Below are positions 51,601-54,372 of a stretch of 54,372 nt of DNA, one piece after another (position 1 is the stretch's first letter; the number at the start of each line of letters is the position of its first letter). Origin of the DNA: Chitinophagaceae bacterium (GTDB lineage Bacteria; Bacteroidota; Bacteroidia; Chitinophagales; Chitinophagaceae); NCBI GenBank assembly GCA_947446645.1, contig CANFHA010000025.1:1-54372 (forward strand), read 5' to 3'. Under the pieces are notes generated by a model that had not been told where the DNA came from, did no database searches, and saw only the letters and a list, made by a program, of their open reading frames with translations. The translations under genes and the position numbers were made by a program.

Positions 51601-54372
51601 ACCAGTGCAACGACTGGCATGACTGGCACGTATACTGTTACTATTTCAGCTGCGGGTTCAGCTTGTACTGCATTTGCTACCACCGATGTAACGATAAATA
51701 CACTTAGCATTACCGCAGCCAACGATGGCCCGGTATGTGTGGGTGGTACACTGAATTTGTCTTCGACCCCATCAGGTAGCGCTACGCCAACTGGTTATGC
51801 ATGGAGCGGTCCTTCATATACATCTGCGGGGCAGAATGTAACAAGGACGAACGCTACCACTGCAATGACAGGAACGTACACAGTAACTGTAGTTGCAGCA
51901 GGCTCAGCTTGTAGTGCTACAAATACCACTGACGTTACTGTTAATACAATTGGTATCACGGCTGCTAACGATGCTCCTGCATGTGAAAGCGGTACAGTGA
52001 ACCTGACTTCTACGCCATCAGGCAGCGCAACGCCTACCGGCTATGCATGGAGCGGTCCGCTGTCTTATGTATCAACAGAGCAGAGTCCTACAATGACTAC
52101 TAACGCTACTGCACCAATGACAGGTATCTACACTGTTACCATGACTGCAAGTGGCTCGAATTGTTCTACTACAACCACAACCAGCGTTGTTGTAAATACA
52201 CTTGCTACAGCACCGTCTAACGATGGCCCTGCATGTGTAGGCAACCTGGTTAATCTATATTCTAATGTTACCGGCACAGCGGTTCCAACGAGCTACTCTT
52301 GGAGTGGTCCTTCGTTTACAGATGTTACAGCTAATACATCGCTTAGCAGTGTAACTACTGATATGACCGGTACATATGCCTTCACAGTTACTGCGTCTGG
52401 TTCTGGTTGTATCCGCACAGGATCTACTGACGTTACCGTTAATGACCTGGGTGTGGTAGCTGCAAATGATGCTCCTGCATGTGTGGGTGGTACAGTAAAC
52501 TTTACTGCTACACCTTCAGGCAGCCTGGTGCCAACCAACTACAACTGGTCTGGTCCATTAGGTTATACTTCAACTGATCAAAATCCTGTAATTACAGGTG
52601 CTACAGTGCCAATGACTGGTACTTATACGGTAGTTATGAGTGGTGTTGGTACTGGTTGCTCTACAAGCAGCACGACTTCAATAGTTGTAAACAGCTTCGG
52701 TATCACAGCGTCTAACGATGCACCTGCGTGCGTAGGTGGCACAGTCAACCTGACATCTACACCTTCAGGTTCTGCCGTTCCTACCGGCTATACATGGAGT
52801 GGTCCTTTAGTTTATGCATCTACAGAGCAGAGCCCAACGCTAACAACCAGCGCTACAGTGCCGATGACCGGTATCTACACCGTTACAGTTGTAGCCAACG
52901 GATCAAACTGTATCCGTACAACTACTACGAATGTTGTGGTTAATGACCTCGGTATCGTTGCCAACAACGACGGCCCTGCGTGCCTTGGTAATGTTGTCGT
53001 TCTGACATCTACGCCATCCGGTTCGGCACTGCCTACTTCTTATTCATGGAGTGGCCCTGCATCATTTACCAATACAAACCAGAATACATCTGTTGCTCCT
53101 GTAACATTTGCTAATGACGGTACGTATACGGTTACAGTAACTGCGGCTGGGTCAGCATGTACAGCGGTTGCAACAACCAATGTGGTTATTAAATCGCTTT
53201 CAATCAATGCGTTCAATGACGGTCCTACATGTGCGGGCCTCACAAATACGCTTACTTCAATACCAGGTGGTACAAGCATTCCTACAGGATATGCATGGAG
53301 CGGACCTTTAGGATTTACTGCTACAACGCAGAATACTGCGCTGGCACCATCTGCGACTAATATGAGCGGAACCTATACGGTTACCGTAATATCAACAGGT
53401 ACGGGATGTATTGCTTATGCAACAACAACTGTGTCTGTACTGCCTGTTCCTACTCCGATCCTTGGTAATCCATCAGTATGTGTTGGCTTAACTACCACAG
53501 TTAGCGATGCATCACCGGGCGGAATATGGACAAGCACAAATACGGGTATCGCCACAATAGGTACTGCAGGCGCACCAACATCACCACATGTGGTAGCTGG
53601 TCTGTATGCAGGTACTACCAGCATATCTTATACTTCTGGTAACGGTTGTGCGGCTGTGGTTGTGATCACGGTTAATTCAAACCCGATCATCATTGGCATG
53701 ACACCAGTATGTATAGGCGCATCGATCGCACTCACCGACGATATCCCGGGTGGTATCTGGACAGCTTCCAACACTAAGGCTACTGTAGGTTCTACCTCGG
53801 GTATCCTTACAGGAAATACCACAGGTACCGATAACATCACTTATACATTGCCAACAACGTGCCGCACGGTTGCAATCGCGACTGTTAATGCAGCGCCATC
53901 AGCGATAGGCGGTACTGCCAAGGTATGTGAAGGCCAGACGACTACGCTGAACACTACGAGCAGCGGTGGTACCTGGAGCAGCAGCAATACATTAGTAGCT
54001 GCAACAGCGGGATCTACGGGAGCTACGATGGTAGTAACCGGAGTTGCTGCGGGCACGGCTACGATTTCCTACATCTTAGGTTCGGGTTGTTTCACAACAA
54101 GAGTGGTTACGGTTAATTCACTGGCGCCGATCACGGGTAATGCCCCTGTATGCCAGGGTTCAACAATTACGCTGAGCGATCTGGCACTGGGTGGTACCTG
54201 GAGCAGCAGCAGTGTTGCGAAGGCTACTGTAGGTTCAGTAACCGGTATTGTTACAGGTGTATCAGGTGGTACAGTACGTATTTCTTACACAACGTTCGGC
54301 GGCTGTCTTGCTACAGTGATAGCTACAGTTAATCCAACGGGCACGATACTGGGTAATGCCGGTGTGTGTGAA
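42685..54372 (+). CDS. Giant multidomain Ig-like surface protein (partial, runs off the window)
   Basis: From the ATG at 42685 the frame stays open to the last base: 3896 codons and still no stop. Residues 1-45 form a long basic N-region before the hydrophobic signal VIFSLLLILLGSA. Then follow four Ig/PKD-like units (about 190-530), a BIG2-like unit, a MAM/choice-of-anchor-like domain (636-810), mixed Ig-like units, a GEVED domain (about 1293-1442; WIDFNHNGTYD, GETEEYY) and BIG2-like units. A nidogen-like domain (1683-1886), four BIG2-like units, a second nidogen-like domain (2266-2452), about 13 Ig-like units of 82-84 residues (2503-3587) and BIG2-like units to the edge complete it. Thr, Ala, Gly, Ser and Val dominate; Lys, Arg and Glu are very rare. 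Most units hold two Cys. It is probably a T9SS-exported adhesin of the SprB-like kind. The sorting signal is off-window. Confidence 0.9.
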   Translation, partial: MSKLYTSPVMYINAGNKNSRTATSSVHAKIVSKIFSAIGQKRFKPVIFSLLLILLGSAWNNSYGATTYYFPNVVSASGAQTKCQGVAATALTGSISTSSGSATGGTSTSVTYQWYYNTSGTAGTLTGGTAIGTPTTYTAAAAAQAANLAAGSISTATAGTFYYFLYVTSAGGTNNPAPKFSPLVAVTVVPSVTATSATASPNPICAAGTLTLTGTATGATNFLWTGPGGTAITGSTALNATVAGVVAANAGVYTLKAYNSCFTVSPTTSAVVVNTASPTAVTATVNPTSLCAGQNITLNGAATGASSFAWTGPGGTAITSPTSLSTGITAVVPGNAGVYTLAATNGCGTTRASTASLNILGAPTVTATATTGPLCVGGNITLSSTSSGATTFAWSGPGGTAITSPSTASASVSGVVVGNAGVYTLSASNGSCATIATTSAVTVNAAVTGVSATATPNPICQGQNLTLTGAATNATTYSWASPGGTAISAPTSLSTGVTGVAVGNAGIYTLTASVPGCPTITATSAAVTVNALPSISGSALACVGATQSLTGTPSGGTWVSVTTATGTIGAASGIFRGIAAGTSTVSYTNLLGCVITRVETVNAIPTTPTMTPSTSSICNGGNVTLYSGTAPGVVSLFPAEGFESAVPPTGWGSIGTLNYLKRGNSASYVSPAIAPHSGTYYLYFNSYYDNCSGCSESIYSPNFSMIGATGATLSFWVNRDAASASGYNNEGFKIWLNNTNAVGGTSLGFVPRDAYVGITGPLTGSSAPGSSGWYQYTVSVPNTYGATNRIIIQAISYYGYDQGLDDMTLTATVSSPINTTWTPTTDLYNDAGFSSPYAGAATSTVYYHPTTTTLTTVNVITATNTSGICTSSATTTVTVHAQPAVIGGGASPVCTGTTTTLTESFTDGAWGSSNTGVATVNSSGVVSGLVAGTSIVSYSNGCGTAPAVLITVATTPTVVASPSYLPNCSGAGVATTASGATTYVWSPAGTSGTTGSAFTANPGSNTLYTVTGTLGVCSSTGTFSVNASTTPTIGVSPGTINRCSAGAGDPVTASGAATYSWSPATGLTNAAIASPSVTATANTTYTVTGTNVDGCSATNTLVVNVTPSPTITLSVTATACGGATSSNLTYSATTGSPDKYSIVYSAAAITAGFANVTNATLPSSPIVLVVPGAAPAAAYAATVTVTNTTTGCTSVKYPINVLVSGTPAAISSANIVCPSSNLTLSDAVLGGVWSTNNPFIATVTALSATTTTTLTAGVAAGTVIVTYTTGCGSPGYVTKTVTVNSFAACTSPCTTTATCTNNQITNVTFAGINNNSTCANNTVYSAAIASVAQGSSYPISVTVNTNGVLTTSYISAWIDFNHNGTYDASEYLAVGNVTTLFSAATNTVSNSFAIPSNSVSGLTRMRVRVTRGTDPGSGGACTTIANGETEEYYVNVSCTTPATTGANAACAAGGTTIYANTATGGNWVSSNLNVATVATDGTVTGAAAGTSTISYQFPLTGCFVNRDVNIVTGPTAILGSSSVCTAQSTTLSDAIVIGTWSDGGSATGTVDASGIVTGVAAGTTIITYTACSNSVNKTLTVNLTPAITGITGLCLPGLTTSTLTATPSGGTWASASPAVATIGSSTGVLTGLVGGNTIITNTGLNGCVASVVGLVGTSTPVVTTTVSPTSICSGGTASLTASYTGVPVYDESSITYAPVSFTPSGTFNSSTTPNPFLFGSNDDGYYNVTIPFAFNFFGTNYAAGTTAYASTNGSLSFGTAIYPTYTGTLPNAGQPYNFISLFGRDMDISTSGSITYGTTGTAPTRKFVVSYNAVPDFSSGLPETGQLVLYEGTNNIELHITTAQASAHTFGIQKSDGVNFSVVPGQNNTSTPITNGGYRFVQNVVTYAWSPSVFLPVTTGNSITAVAVSAPQVYTVTAANGGCVGTATANVQLNPDPVAISGGTSGFCAGATTSLSDAVTGGTWSTSDAAIATVGSSANPTTVTGVAGGTATITYTNVCGLYVTKVVTVNSSAITGIPDVCVGLTSTLVGTPSGGTWTSSALAQGTIGSTTGVLGGVSVGTTTISYFGSNGCNTAIVAAVNNTAPGAISGAGSLFCAANSITLSDATAGGLWYSDNTAVATVGSTTSTVGTVVGVSGGTATITYTNGCGVAPTLIVSVNPGPAAITGYSAVCVGQSTTLGETVGGVSWTSSAPGLASVSGTGVVTGLAAGSATITATLPSTGCFVTKAMTVNYNTALPAATATASPSQVCIGFSSSLTAGSAPSLGVMGIPYALSSITTSLGSLTTDDVNSGAVAIPFTFRYFGTNYTSINVCSNGWVSFTNTGTNTTNYTIPSAGAQGAIGAGIAFGLHDLNPASGGTITYGYTGTAPNRSFIIYYNGVSDYTGGGSTGSVSGQIILHETTNTIDEMITSEVYSTLRATFGVQSNTAGIGTTAPGRNGMTSNITTPEGWRFYVPSYDYLWSPATFLSTTTGIHPFVNTPTSTTVYSVNVTDVVSGCQAVATAGVSVNPLPTTAATAGAVCVGGTVTLNSNATFGATYSWTGPLGYTSTSVNPTITNATTAMSGVYSVAVTSPFGCISSSTTTVNVTTLGITASNDGPACVGGTVNLTSTPSGTAVPTAYAWSGPLAYISTVQSPNLTTSGTAGMTGIYTITVTANGSGCAATTTTNVTVNTLGITAANTSPACVGGTVNLTSTPSGTATPTGYSWNGPAFSALAQNTNLTTSATTAMTGTYTVTVTAAGSACSASNTTNVTINTLSITSANDGPACVGGTVNLTSTPSGTAAPTGYAWSGPSYSTSGQNVTRTTNATTAMSGVYTVVVSATGSACTAQSTTNVIVNTIGITASNDAPACVGGTVNLTSTPSGTASPTGYAWSGPLVYNSSLQSPTLTTSATVPMTGIYSVTVTANGSACSATTTTNVVVNSLGITAANTSPACVGGTVDLSSTPSGTAVPTGYSWSGPLSFSALSQNTNLTTSATTGMTGTYTVTISAAGSACTAFATTDVTINTLSITAANDGPVCVGGTLNLSSTPSGSATPTGYAWSGPSYTSAGQNVTRTNATTAMTGTYTVTVVAAGSACSATNTTDVTVNTIGITAANDAPACESGTVNLTSTPSGSATPTGYAWSGPLSYVSTEQSPTMTTNATAPMTGIYTVTMTASGSNCSTTTTTSVVVNTLATAPSNDGPACVGNLVNLYSNVTGTAVPTSYSWSGPSFTDVTANTSLSSVTTDMTGTYAFTVTASGSGCIRTGSTDVTVNDLGVVAANDAPACVGGTVNFTATPSGSLVPTNYNWSGPLGYTSTDQNPVITGATVPMTGTYTVVMSGVGTGCSTSSTTSIVVNSFGITASNDAPACVGGTVNLTSTPSGSAVPTGYTWSGPLVYASTEQSPTLTTSATVPMTGIYTVTVVANGSNCIRTTTTNVVVNDLGIVANNDGPACLGNVVVLTSTPSGSALPTSYSWSGPASFTNTNQNTSVAPVTFANDGTYTVTVTAAGSACTAVATTNVVIKSLSINAFNDGPTCAGLTNTLTSIPGGTSIPTGYAWSGPLGFTATTQNTALAPSATNMSGTYTVTVISTGTGCIAYATTTVSVLPVPTPILGNPSVCVGLTTTVSDASPGGIWTSTNTGIATIGTAGAPTSPHVVAGLYAGTTSISYTSGNGCAAVVVITVNSNPIIIGMTPVCIGASIALTDDIPGGIWTASNTKATVGSTSGILTGNTTGTDNITYTLPTTCRTVAIATVNAAPSAIGGTAKVCEGQTTTLNTTSSGGTWSSSNTLVAATAGSTGATMVVTGVAAGTATISYILGSGCFTTRVVTVNSLAPITGNAPVCQGSTITLSDLALGGTWSSSSVAKATVGSVTGIVTGVSGGTVRISYTTFGGCLATVIATVNPTGTILGNAGVCE
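50209..53445 (+). repeat. About 13 tandem Ig-like coding repeats of 246-252 bp
   Basis: Units begin near 50209, 50452, 50701, 50950, 51199, 51451, 51703, 51949, 52201, 52447, 52696, 52948 and 53197, so spacing is mostly 246, 249 or 252 bp. Each encodes xxPACVGGTVNLTSTPSG, YxWSGP, MTGxYTVTV and a second Cys. Confidence 0.88.
50701..52200 (+). repeat. Higher-order duplication: two 750-bp blocks of three Ig units
   Basis: Block 50701-51450 and block 51451-52200 have the same order of three unit types: TSPACVGG with ALxQNTNLTTSAT; DGP with GQNVTRT; and DAP with QSPTxTT. Each block is exactly 750 bp. A more diverged third block (52201-52947, 747 bp) ends in the same third-unit type. Confidence 0.8.

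Noticed and set aside
50209..53445. CRISPR-like array suggested by regular 250-bp repeats.
   Set aside because: The repeats are in-frame protein-coding units without short identical repeats or spacers, and no cas genes are present.
43179..54056. Many minus-strand open frames of 60-180 codons rich in Val, Pro and Ala (for example 47166-47711).
   Set aside because: They are the antisense of the Thr/Ala/Gly-coded giant gene, whose codon bias rarely gives stops on that strand. They share the same low-complexity composition and have no start or promoter signals.

Overview
The window looks like chromosome of a Bacteroidota bacterium, probably of the Chitinophagia/Sphingobacteriia side. The signs are several perfect or near-perfect TAnnTTTG (-7) promoter boxes, almost no Shine-Dalgarno sequences, type IX secretion (T9SS) style C-terminal tails, a YceI/FadL/PorT-like envelope repertoire, and very large Thr/Ala/Gly-rich surface proteins. 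This placement is inferred from gene content; no rRNA gene is present.

Left edge (1-1924): the right end of an integrated element. A large serine recombinase gene runs antisense into a tRNA-Met(CAT) gene and takes its stop codon from the anticodon loop of that tRNA.

2.1-13.1 kb: a polyhydroxyalkanoate (PHA) region with its likely regulon. A TetR-family regulator is followed by a yceI-yceI-membrane protein-frnE-yceI operon. Then come a MaoC-type (R)-enoyl-CoA hydratase (phaJ-like), a PhaE-like synthase subunit with a histone H1-like tail, an alpha/beta hydrolase with a coupled 38-residue ORF, class III PHA synthase PhaC, acetoacetyl-CoA reductase PhaB and 3-hydroxybutyryl-CoA dehydrogenase. 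A CTAAC-N3-GTTAG operator-like palindrome occurs in front of tetR, in front of the YceI operon and between phaJ and phaE. This suggests one regulator for envelope/redox genes and PHA granule genes. No thiolase (phaA) is in the window.

13.2-42.0 kb: mostly ordinary genes. These include RdgB, an Smr-domain protein, a TIGR01777 epimerase, a secreted reprolysin-like protease, TsaE, an SBBP-repeat T9SS protein, thioredoxin, a TMTC-like membrane/TPR protein, a toxin-antitoxin pair whose toxin is frameshifted, long-chain acyl-CoA synthetase, ProRS, a Gly-rich secreted protein, a FadL-like porin, RuvX, DnaG, a 55-residue acidic protein, MmcQ/YjbR, a MORN-repeat protein, a CsbD-like protein, a PorT-like barrel, a CbpA-like DnaJ protein and an Lnb-N-domain membrane protein. 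Several promoters sit so close to the start codon that the mRNAs should be nearly leaderless.

42.0-54.4 kb: a 660-bp AT-rich leader, then one uninterrupted reading frame from 42685 to the right edge (3896 codons, no stop). It encodes a giant modular surface protein with an extended signal peptide, Ig-like and BIG2-like domains, a MAM-like domain, a GEVED domain and two nidogen-like domains. It also has about 13 tandem Ig-like units of 82-84 residues, within which a three-unit block of exactly 750 bp is duplicated.
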